Positions 15,914 to 23,328 of a stretch of 36,637 nt of DNA are shown here, piece by piece. The notes beneath the pieces are model-generated. The model worked only from the letters and a program-made list of their open reading frames with translations, was not told the origin of the DNA and did not search any database. Source of the stretch: Comamonadaceae bacterium (GTDB lineage: Bacteria > Pseudomonadota > Gammaproteobacteria > Burkholderiales > Burkholderiaceae_C); assembly GCA_947447355.1 (NCBI GenBank), contig CANFJF010000036.1, positions 1-36,637 on the forward strand, given 5' to 3'. The first letter of the stretch is position 1. Each line of letters starts with the position of its first letter. A program made the position numbers and the translations under genes.

Positions 15914-17293
15914 TTAGCCGATAGGCAGCAGTGCGGCCAAGCCGCTCATGTTGCCTTCAGCACGCTCGATATAGTTGAGAATTGTCTGTATCCGCGCCTT
16001 GTCAAGGTGCGGTTCGGCACAGTCCACAAATTTTTGGTGAAGGTCAGCGTCGGTGATCGGGTTGCCCGGCATGCCCTTGTGTTGGCGTACAACTTCGGAG
16101 AAGGTTTTGCCGTCGTGCGTTTCAATGGTTAGGGTCACCGGCTGGTCGAACGGCGCTTTACGCACGGCGGGCACGTCTTCTGAAAGTTCGGGGGGTACGT
16201 GCAGGAAAATTCGTTCCAAGAGATCCGAGATTTCCTGGCGTTTGACCGCAGGGTCGCTGAATGAAGCCAAGGTAGGTCGTCCGTCTAGCAGTGACGCCGC
16301 GATGCAGTACTCCATGGAGGTTTTTGCCTGGAAGCCATTGTGTGGTCGGGCATGCACCACCGTGCGTTGAAACATATAGCTGCAGTCGCAAACGATGCGC
16401 TTGACATCGGCAGCCTTGACGCCATGTTTGGTTTGGAGCGCCATGGCGGCGTCAACGCCAAACAAGGTGGGTCGCCCGCAAGGAAACAGCTTGAAGGTTG
16501 CGCCAGGAGAAACAATCATAAAAGGCTCTCCCCAAGCGGGTAGGCTCTGCATCATCACCTCATCAGACCATTCCCGCGAAAACAAAGCACCGAAGCTGCG
16601 CTCACCATCAAAAATCGCGGGATCTGACGTAAAGCCTTTTTGCGCCAGTAGCGCTGCCCTCACACCGTTGCTAGCGGCTTGACCGCTGTGCAACGACATC
16701 GTCATGCTGCCAAAATTTCGTCGTGTACCACTGGCCATCGACGCAACAATGCCCAGCGCATATGCAGTTTGCGTTTCGTTCAAGTGGAGTATGAGCGACG
16801 CTGCAATGGTGGCGGCTATCGTGCCCTGTGTTGCGGTCGCGTGCCAACCCATCTCGTAATGCGAGGGGTTGAGCAGGACGCCGAGGCGGCATTCAACCTC
16901 GTAGCCAATCACAAAGTAACGCAGCGCATCGTTCAGCGTGATATTTTCCTGCTCACCAAGCGCCAAGATAGCTGGCCACAGCGGTGCTGATGGGTGACCC
17001 CGCATCTCCACCATATTGTCATCAAACAACTGCAGGCTGATCATCGTTCCATTGACGAGTGCTGCATCGGTTGCTCGGGCCCGATCCGAGTAGCCGATCA
17101 CGCCGGAGGCGCCGTTGGTCTGTCCTGCTGTTGACGTCTCGCGAAGCATGTCGATGGGTCGTTCGGCATAGCCTGTATAGGCGACGGCAAGGCTGTCTAT
17201 GAGACATCGCTTGGCGCCTTGAATGGCATCGTTCCCCACGCGTTGGGGCAGTACACGCAGGCAGGTTTCTACAAATTTGGAAGTCAGTGTCAT
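15914..17293 (-). CDS. MmgE/PrpD family protein
   Basis: A 459-residue protein of the MmgE/PrpD family, which includes 2-methylcitrate dehydratase and cis-aconitate decarboxylase; length and overall helical pattern fit. Recognisable segments are AKRCLIDSLAVAYTG near the N-terminus, the GWHATATQGTIAA region with its conserved His, and KLFPCGRPTLFG in the middle. The start at 17293 has no obvious ribosome site. Together with the PrpB-like lyase at the head of the cluster it recalls methylcitrate-cycle chemistry. No citrate synthase-like or aconitase-like gene is present, so it more likely dehydrates or isomerises a related tricarboxylate or hydroxy acid. Confidence 0.86.
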   Translation of the reverse strand: MTLTSKFVETCLRVLPQRVGNDAIQGAKRCLIDSLAVAYTGYAERPIDMLRETSTAGQTNGASGVIGYSDRARATDAALVNGTMISLQLFDDNMVEMRGHPSAPLWPAILALGEQENITLNDALRYFVIGYEVECRLGVLLNPSHYEMGWHATATQGTIAATIAASLILHLNETQTAYALGIVASMASGTRRNFGSMTMSLHSGQAASNGVRAALLAQKGFTSDPAIFDGERSFGALFSREWSDEVMMQSLPAWGEPFMIVSPGATFKLFPCGRPTLFGVDAAMALQTKHGVKAADVKRIVCDCSYMFQRTVVHARPHNGFQAKTSMEYCIAASLLDGRPTLASFSDPAVKRQEISDLLERIFLHVPPELSEDVPAVRKAPFDQPVTLTIETHDGKTFSEVVRQHKGMPGNPITDADLHQKFVDCAEPHLDKARIQTILNYIERAEGNMSGLAALLPIG

Positions 17294-17403
17294 GATGAAT
17301 ACAAACCTTGAAAAGACTGGTTGAGAAACTTATAAATTGCAAAAAAGTTCTTCACCTATGGGCAGGGCTTTGAACCTCGAGCATTCAGCGACTTTCGAAA
17401 AAA

Positions 17404-18477
17404 TTATTCCCCACGGATCCCCGCCACTTTGATTAGTTTTTTCCATTTGACTGATTCATTTTTCATGTAGTCTTTAAACTGCTCGGGTGTGCGGTTTTCG
17501 ACGTTGAACCCCTGCCGCGAAAACTCTTCCTTCAGATCGGGTTGGTTCAGTGCGCGATTAATTTCAATATTTAATTTCGCAATGATTTCGGGGGGCGTAC
17601 TGGCCGGAGCGAAAAGGCCGAACCATTGCACGACTTCAAAGCCCGGTAATCCTGATTCGGCGAGCGTGGGGACCATCGGTGCCGCAGCCGAGCGCTGGAG
17701 ACTGGTGACACCTAAGGCCTTGAGTTTGCCGGACTTGATATAAGGCAGGGACGTAGCTACAGCGCCAATCAACAGCTGCACTTGCCCGCCGAGTACATCG
17801 TTCATCGCTTGGCCGGCACCTTTGTAAGGAATTTGCAAAATATGAATGTTCGCTTCTAGATTGAGCAACTCGCCAGACATGTGTGACGAAGTACCATTTC
17901 CATTTGAGGCAAAGCTCAGTTGGCCGGGCTTATTTCTTGCCAACTGGATCAGTTCCGGGATGTTTTTAACAGGTAGAGCAGGATGCGCAACGATGATGTT
18001 CGGAATGACGATGAGCATCGCCACCGGTGCAAAGTCCTTGATCGAGTCGTAGCCTAGGTTACTTTGCAACAAGGGATTTATGGCATGTGTGCTGGATGTT
18101 CCGAGGACAAGGGTGTAACCATCCGGCGGTGACTTCGCTGCTGCGATCAAACCGATGGCGCCGCTGGCACCAGGTCGATTTTCTAAAATGGTCGGTTGAC
18201 CCCATGCCTCGGTCAGTTTCTGCCCGATGGCGCGGAGCACCGTATCACCAGAGCCACCCGGCACAAAGGGAACAATGAAGCGGATGGGCTTAGATGGGAA
18301 GTCTTTTGCCAAGGCCGCAGTTTGTGCAACCGCGCCATCGCACAACACCACAATCACGGCTGTCAGTAAGGTGCGCCAGAAAAAGCTAGCGCTAAGGCGT
18401 GTGTTTCTGAATCGCCTCGTTGCATAATTTCCGAGATGCAAACGACTAAATAATTCACTCGACTTGAAGTTCAGCAT
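17404..18477 (-). CDS. Bug/TctC-family substrate-binding protein (copy 5)
   Basis: A 357-residue periplasmic receptor. The open frame reaches 18588 inside the preceding dehydrogenase gene, but the ATG at 18477, preceded by an ACGGAG ribosome site, is the better start. The N-terminus is long, with about 30 polar residues before the hydrophobic signal core, and cleavage is likely near AVAQ. Landmarks are IRFIVPFVPGGSGDT, LENRPGASGAIG, PPDGYTLV, QIPYKGAGQA and KWKKLIKVAG. It follows the second Ldh2-family dehydrogenase by about 50 bases. Confidence 0.88.
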   Translation of the reverse strand: MLNFKSSELFSRLHLGNYATRRFRNTRLSASFFWRTLLTAVIVVLCDGAVAQTAALAKDFPSKPIRFIVPFVPGGSGDTVLRAIGQKLTEAWGQPTILENRPGASGAIGLIAAAKSPPDGYTLVLGTSSTHAINPLLQSNLGYDSIKDFAPVAMLIVIPNIIVAHPALPVKNIPELIQLARNKPGQLSFASNGNGTSSHMSGELLNLEANIHILQIPYKGAGQAMNDVLGGQVQLLIGAVATSLPYIKSGKLKALGVTSLQRSAAAPMVPTLAESGLPGFEVVQWFGLFAPASTPPEIIAKLNIEINRALNQPDLKEEFSRQGFNVENRTPEQFKDYMKNESVKWKKLIKVAGIRGE

Positions 18478-18527
18478 ATAGCTCCGTATGAGTCCAGCTT
18501 CTTTTTTAAGTTTGACGCCAACATGGA

Positions 18528-19523
18528 TTAACTGGCAGTTAATTTCTCCAACGCGAGAACGACATCGCGATCGACAGTGATCCCGCATCGGGTGTTTTTT
18601 AACCGCTCACTGTAAGAACGTTCCGAGGGGATGCGGATCTCGGATACACCCGCTTGCAGCGGCGTGGCTTTGATACGCTGGAGACTCAACTGCAGTTCGC
18701 GTTTGTATTCCACCAAGGGCAGCATCAAATCTGGCTTTATCGCGATCAGTAAATAGCCACTTTTCTCTTTGTCCTCGCCTGACCCTGCCAAAATTCCCAA
18801 GGCCTGCATGGCCAGTCCTAAAGCGAACCCTTTGTAACCGCCGAAAGGAAGTACCGCCCCCAAGCTCGCCAGCAAGGGGTCTTGCGTCGGGCGGCCATCT
18901 GCGTCAATGGCCAAGCCTGCATGTAGCTGCTCGCCGCGCCTAACTTTCAGTGCGAGATCGGTGAACATCAGGGCCGATGTACCCATGTCAATCAGCAGCG
19001 GATCGCCTTCAGTGGGGAATCCGAACGCCATCGGGTTCGTGCCGAGCGCTGGCTTTGCGCCGCCGGGCGGGGCGACCTGAAAACGTGAGCTGACCGTGTG
19101 AAGGCCGATGAATCCAGCGCGTGCCATGAGCTCAACATAAAAACTGCCTCGCCCGCTCATCCATGTGTTGTTAACGCCGACGATCGAAAATCCTTGCACG
19201 CTCGCCTTCAGAATAGCTGCCTGAGTAGCTCGGTAAAGGGTCAGCATGCCGTTCTCACCGCCGCCGTCAAAGCGCGTTGAAACGGGCGTTTCATAGAGGA
19301 CACGCATCTCCGTTGGGGCGGGTCTGAGTTGCCGCTGTTCCGCCACGTTCAGTATTTTGGGCAAGCCGGAGTATTCGTAACCGCACAGCGCAGCGTCCAG
19401 CATGTGGTCGCTGAGAATGCGAACGTCATCTTCAGCGTAACCAAGGGCCAAGAGCGCTTTGTCAGACAAAGCTCTCGCTTCTGCCACGGAGAGCTGAACT
19501 CGAGCGGACGTTTCAGCAGGCAT
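18528..19523 (-). CDS. Ldh2/malate-lactate dehydrogenase family oxidoreductase (copy 2)
   Basis: A 331-residue paralogue of the protein at 12683, the same length and close in sequence along its full length. It keeps GTNP and GGYKGFA but, like copy 1, shows YSG (51-53) instead of SHG and WMSG (121-124) instead of NHFG. The shared CGYEYSGLPKILNVA block is a signature of this pair. Its ATG at 19523 overlaps the stop of the amidohydrolase by one base (TAATG), so the two are coupled. The same odd enzyme in two oppositely oriented clusters suggests parallel pathways for related substrates. Confidence 0.85.
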   Translation of the reverse strand: MPAETSARVQLSVAEARALSDKALLALGYAEDDVRILSDHMLDAALCGYEYSGLPKILNVAEQRQLRPAPTEMRVLYETPVSTRFDGGGENGMLTLYRATQAAILKASVQGFSIVGVNNTWMSGRGSFYVELMARAGFIGLHTVSSRFQVAPPGGAKPALGTNPMAFGFPTEGDPLLIDMGTSALMFTDLALKVRRGEQLHAGLAIDADGRPTQDPLLASLGAVLPFGGYKGFALGLAMQALGILAGSGEDKEKSGYLLIAIKPDLMLPLVEYKRELQLSLQRIKATPLQAGVSEIRIPSERSYSERLKNTRCGITVDRDVVLALEKLTAS

Positions 19524-20371
19524 TAAATTTTTTCATTTTCAGAAAAGCCAAACCATTGGCTAGGCGTGTCCCAGAGTACTTTGTGGCGGTCAGAGGCGTC
19601 GGGCAACCAGCGCTCCAGTAGCGCCAGCCCGGGGCCGTAATCCATCCGTTTGGGAACACGCACGAAGGGCCAGTCTGAGCCCCAGACACATCGTTCTAAC
19701 GTGAATGCGTTGATCAGTTCTTCAACATAGGGCTCTGCATCCTGGTAGGGCCAAGCTTGTTGTGAGTATCGGAATGTGCCCGAAAGCTTGATCGCTGCAT
19801 TGCCACCTCGGCCCATCTCTAGCAAGGCTTGAAACCCCGCTTGCGACAGACCTCTGGACGTGTCCGGGCACCCGCAATGGTCGACAACGACTCTAATTCC
19901 AGCGGCTATTAGTATCGGCATCAGCGTCAAAAAGCCATCGTCATGGAAATACACCTGTGCAAACCAGCCATGTGCCTTGACCCGCGCCAGCAATTCTTCA
20001 CCCGCTTTTCCTTGCAGTGAAGTGGACCCCGAGAAAAGCGTGTTGAAGCGTGCCCCGATGACGCCGCCGTCGGTCAGTTGCTGAAAGGTCCGCTCGTTGG
20101 TGTCGTGGCCGACCAAGGCCACGCCTTTGAAGCGACCTGCAGAACCCGCAATAGCGTCCAGCATGCAACGGTTGTCAGTGGCGTAGCCTGCAAATGGATT
20201 GACCAGCAAGGCGTGCGTGATGTGATGGGCATCTAGCGTCGTTCTAAATTCGTGAGCCGTACCGCATTCATTCGGCCCAGGCACATAGCCTTCTGGATTC
20301 GAGAGCGGATATTTCGCCGTGTCAATGATGTGCGCGTGGCTGTCGACTGCGTAACTTTTGGGATGGGCCAT
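19523..20371 (-). CDS. Amidohydrolase, 2-pyrone-4,6-dicarboxylate hydrolase-like
   Basis: A 282-residue TIM-barrel hydrolase of the amidohydrolase-2 group, which contains the lactonase LigI and related lactone hydrolases and decarboxylases. It has the metal-binding HxH near the N-terminus (SHAHIID, His12 and His14), a VDHCGCPD segment with His165, and the C-terminal catalytic Asp233 in WGSDWP. The start at 20371 lies three bases after the preceding Bug gene. A lactone or dicarboxylate substrate would fit the surrounding carboxylate-binding proteins. The exact reaction is unknown. Confidence 0.83.
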   Translation of the reverse strand: MAHPKSYAVDSHAHIIDTAKYPLSNPEGYVPGPNECGTAHEFRTTLDAHHITHALLVNPFAGYATDNRCMLDAIAGSAGRFKGVALVGHDTNERTFQQLTDGGVIGARFNTLFSGSTSLQGKAGEELLARVKAHGWFAQVYFHDDGFLTLMPILIAAGIRVVVDHCGCPDTSRGLSQAGFQALLEMGRGGNAAIKLSGTFRYSQQAWPYQDAEPYVEELINAFTLERCVWGSDWPFVRVPKRMDYGPGLALLERWLPDASDRHKVLWDTPSQWFGFSENEKI

Positions 20372-20374
20372 TTT

Positions 20375-21361
20375 TTATTCTGGCTGAATGCCCGCGTCCT
20401 TGATCAAGTTGCCCCAAGTCTTAATCTCCGACTGAACATACTGACCGAATTTATCCGGCCCGATCGGATTGACATCAAAGCCAATCATCGAAAGGCGCTT
20501 TTGCATGTCCTTTGTTTCCAGTGTTTTAAGCAAAGCGTCAGCGATTTTGTTGACCACAGGCTGCGGTGTTCCGCTTGGTGCCAACAGTCCGGTCCAGGCA
20601 GAGAGGTCGAAATCTTTGACGGACTCGCTCATGGCGGCAACGTCGGGCAGCAGCGCAGACCGTTGACCCATGGTGACCGCCAGCAAGCGCGCTTTGCCGG
20701 CGCGTACTTGCGGCATGGCCGTGGCGAAGTCGGCAATCAACACCTGAACATGGTTGCCGACTAAATCGGTCATGGCCTGCGGGCTTGATTTGTATTGAAC
20801 GCTGAGAATATCGATACCGGCTGTGCGCTTGAAGGTTTCCATGCCTACCAAGGTCGAAGAGTTTGGCGTTGCATAGGCCAGTTTTCCTTGATTTTTCTTG
20901 GTGTAAGCAATCAACTCAGGGACCGATTTAACCGGTACATCAGGGTGTACGACAAGCAAAAATGGCAATATTCCAAAACGGGCAACAGGCAACAAATCCC
21001 GAACCGGGTCATAGGGCAGCGACTTGTAAATACCTGGGTTCACGGTGTTCACACTGGCGCCACCGACTAAGAAAGTCAAACCGTCTGGCGGCGCTTTGGC
21101 CACGTAATTGGCGCCGATCACACCATTGGCGCCCGCCTTATTTTCGATAATGACGTTACTGCCCAATCGTTCCGCTATCGCTGGCGCAATGATGCGTGCA
21201 ACGTTGTCGGTGTAGCTGCCTGCAGCGAAAGGCACTATCCATCGAATCGTCTGGGTGCTCGTTGGCTGCGCTGAAGCCAGCATGGAGCCAAGCGTCAGCC
21301 CCATCGACAGTAAAACTCTGTACCCGCTTTTGTGGGGCAGCCGAGGTAGATTAAATTTCAT
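20375..21361 (-). CDS. Bug/TctC-family substrate-binding protein (copy 6)
   Basis: A 328-residue periplasmic receptor with a Sec signal cleaved near LASAQ. An AGGAGACGAC ribosome site precedes the ATG. It diverges from its neighbours in the ligand loops: AAGSYTDN instead of the usual GG-containing loop, and VQYKSSPQA instead of PYKG. It may therefore bind a different carboxylate. It sits between the PrpB-like lyase gene (29 bases upstream) and the amidohydrolase gene. Confidence 0.88.
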   Translation of the reverse strand: MKFNLPRLPHKSGYRVLLSMGLTLGSMLASAQPTSTQTIRWIVPFAAGSYTDNVARIIAPAIAERLGSNVIIENKAGANGVIGANYVAKAPPDGLTFLVGGASVNTVNPGIYKSLPYDPVRDLLPVARFGILPFLLVVHPDVPVKSVPELIAYTKKNQGKLAYATPNSSTLVGMETFKRTAGIDILSVQYKSSPQAMTDLVGNHVQVLIADFATAMPQVRAGKARLLAVTMGQRSALLPDVAAMSESVKDFDLSAWTGLLAPSGTPQPVVNKIADALLKTLETKDMQKRLSMIGFDVNPIGPDKFGQYVQSEIKTWGNLIKDAGIQPE

Positions 21362-21390
21362 GTCGTCTCCTTATAAATGTGGACGCTCTT

Positions 21391-22302
21391 TTAATTGGAG
21401 CGTTCCGAGGCAAATAAATCGTCATACTTTTTCTCATAGGCCTGATAGTTCAGAACGTCATAGAGGTCCGCTCTGGTCTGCATGATATTCAAGGTGTTTT
21501 TCTGCGATCCATCTCGCAAGATGGCTTCATAAACGACTTGAGCGGCATGGGCCATGGCGCGCGCTGCAGACAGCGGATACAGCGCAGCAGAGACGCCGGC
21601 GTCTGCCAGTTCCGTCATCGTGAACCCCGGCGTCAAAGAGAATTCGGTCACATTGGCGAGTACGGAATGTGGCTTGTTCAGCGCTTTGACAAAGGCACTG
21701 TATTGGTTCAATTCGGTACAAGCCTCGGCAAAGATCATGTCTGCCCCTGCGTCCATGTAAGCGCACGCTCGGTCAATGCTGGCCTGCAAGCCTTCGGAGG
21801 CTAATGCATCCGTTCGTGCAACGATAAAAAACGACTCATCGCTCCGAGCATCCACGCTGGACTTGATGCGGTCTGTCATTTCGCGCGTGCTGACCAGTGC
21901 TTTGTTGGGTCGGTGACCGCAGCGCTTTTGAGCTACCTGATCTTCAATATGCATGGCCGCCGCGCCGTCCTTGATCAAACCCTTGACGAGTCGGGCAATA
22001 TTCAACATTCCGCCAAAACCGGTGTCGACATCCACCATCAAGGGCAGGTCGCAGACATCCGTGATCTTTCGAACCTCTGTCAGGATCTCAGTCAGTGTGG
22101 TGACGGCTAAATCTGGCAGTCCAAAAGAATGGGTTGCCATGCCGCCTCCGGCAATGTAGATGGCTTTGTGGCCTGCACGCTCAGCCAACAGGGCGCAGTA
22201 AGGATTGATGGTTCCGACGATAGGCAGCGGGTGACTTTCGGCCAATGCGTCACGAAAACGCTCACCAGGGGTTCGGGCTTGGGTGGGGGAATTAATCAGC
22301 AT
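21391..22302 (-). CDS. 2-methylisocitrate lyase-like protein (PrpB family)
   Basis: A 303-residue member of the isocitrate lyase/PEP mutase superfamily, matching the length of PrpB. It has the metal-binding DVDTGFGG (Asp91 and Asp93), IEDQ, and the KRCGHRPNK loop with catalytic Cys128, the signature that separates methylisocitrate lyases from PEP mutases. The expected reaction is aldol cleavage of 2-methylisocitrate to pyruvate and succinate, or of a related hydroxy-tricarboxylate. It heads the minus-strand cluster and is divergent from an IclR regulator. The absence of prpC and acnD nearby suggests it is not the housekeeping methylcitrate-cycle copy. Confidence 0.87.
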   Translation of the reverse strand: MLINSPTQARTPGERFRDALAESHPLPIVGTINPYCALLAERAGHKAIYIAGGGMATHSFGLPDLAVTTLTEILTEVRKITDVCDLPLMVDVDTGFGGMLNIARLVKGLIKDGAAAMHIEDQVAQKRCGHRPNKALVSTREMTDRIKSSVDARSDESFFIVARTDALASEGLQASIDRACAYMDAGADMIFAEACTELNQYSAFVKALNKPHSVLANVTEFSLTPGFTMTELADAGVSAALYPLSAARAMAHAAQVVYEAILRDGSQKNTLNIMQTRADLYDVLNYQAYEKKYDDLFASERSN

Positions 22303-22321
22303 GCATGTTCCAAGGCGGTTG

Positions 22322-22357
22322 TTGAATCAAAGGTTGAATTGATTATCAAACCTTCAA
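22322..22357. promoter_or_regulatory. Inverted repeats between the divergent prpB-like and IclR genes
   Basis: The 75-base divergent spacer holds nested inverted repeats: AAGGTT (22330-22335) with AACCTT (22349-22354), an outer TTGAA (22322-22326) with TTCAA (22353-22357), and a perfect TTGAT-T-ATCAA at 22339-22349. This is the likely operator through which the adjacent IclR protein controls itself and the minus-strand cluster. Confidence 0.5.
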
Positions 22358-22377
22358 TCTCTTCCTACAATAGCGTT

Positions 22378-23118
22378 GTGCATAGCGAAACACCATCCTT
22401 GTCGCCGTATGACTTACGGGAAAATGTAAGCGCCGTCACCCGTGCTTTGGCACTGCTCGACGCGTTCGAAGTCAATGAACAAACTGTGTCGCTGTCAGAA
22501 CTCAGTCGTCGCTTACACATGGGGAAATCGACCGTGTTGCGCACGGCAAGAACCTTAGGGCGATCCGGCTATTTGGTTCAGACGGACGATGGTCGGTGGC
22601 GATTAGGTCCGGCAGCGGGCTGGTTAGGGGTGCGCTACCAGACTTCTTTCGATGTTGACAACACCATTGATTCTCTCTTACGGCACCTGAGCAGCGTGAC
22701 GGGAGAAACCGCGGCTTTTTTTGTTCGTGAAGGACATTCACGAACTTGCGTTGCCCGGGTTGATCGCACCAGTTTGGCTCGAATTCATGTGCGTGTTGGA
22801 GAAAAATTGCCCCTAGAGCGGGGCGCTTCAGGGCGTGTCTTGTTGGCTTTTTCGGAGTCTGCCAGTCCGGCTGACGAGCCTATCCGCAGGCAAGGGTTTT
22901 ATGTCTCTATCGGTGAGCGCGATGCCAACATGTCCAGCATCGCCATTCCCGTGCTGGGGGTCCGTCGAAAACTTTTCGGCGCTCTTTGTATTTCGGGGCT
23001 GACGCTTCGCTTACCTGCTGAGGTTCTAAGTTCGCACCTGCCACTTTTGATTGAAGCCGGTTCTAGGCTTTCCCGGACTCTTTCTCTGAATTCGGCCAGT
23101 TTTCGGCTGGTGCGGTGA
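22378..23118 (+). CDS. IclR-family transcriptional regulator
   Basis: A protein of about 246 residues with an N-terminal IclR winged helix (ALALLDAF, VSLSELSRRLHMGKSTVLRTARTL, GYLVQTDDGRWRLG) and a C-terminal effector domain (RIHVRVGEKLPLERGASGRVLLAF, SIAIPVLGV). The open frame extends back to 22129 into the prpB-like gene, which is not credible. No ATG is available; the GTG at 22378 gives the normal family length, and a TTG at 22399 is an alternative. It is divergent from the minus-strand catabolic cluster, the usual arrangement for a local regulator of aromatic or acid breakdown. The effector is unknown. Confidence 0.85.
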   Translation: MHSETPSLSPYDLRENVSAVTRALALLDAFEVNEQTVSLSELSRRLHMGKSTVLRTARTLGRSGYLVQTDDGRWRLGPAAGWLGVRYQTSFDVDNTIDSLLRHLSSVTGETAAFFVREGHSRTCVARVDRTSLARIHVRVGEKLPLERGASGRVLLAFSESASPADEPIRRQGFYVSIGERDANMSSIAIPVLGVRRKLFGALCISGLTLRLPAEVLSSHLPLLIEAGSRLSRTLSLNSASFRLVR

Positions 23119-23328
23119 CAAAGTGGCGCCAACAAACTGATTTTATTTGTAAAGTCAAGGCCCCTCTACGTGGAAACCCCAGCGTTGCTGAGCCCAACAT
23201 TCGGTAACATGCAAAACCATTGCGAAAAGTGCAGAAGAATTGCGTTTTTTTGCGGAGTGAATGCTTTTACTGATTTTTTTCAGGCATTCGTTGTCAGGCC
23301 CAGTCAAGTACCCCGGAGCAACTTCTTC

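Noticed and set aside
22129..22377. N-terminal extension of the IclR open frame from an ATG at 22129
   Set aside because: It overlaps most of the start of the prpB-like gene on the other strand and would make the regulator much longer than the family norm.
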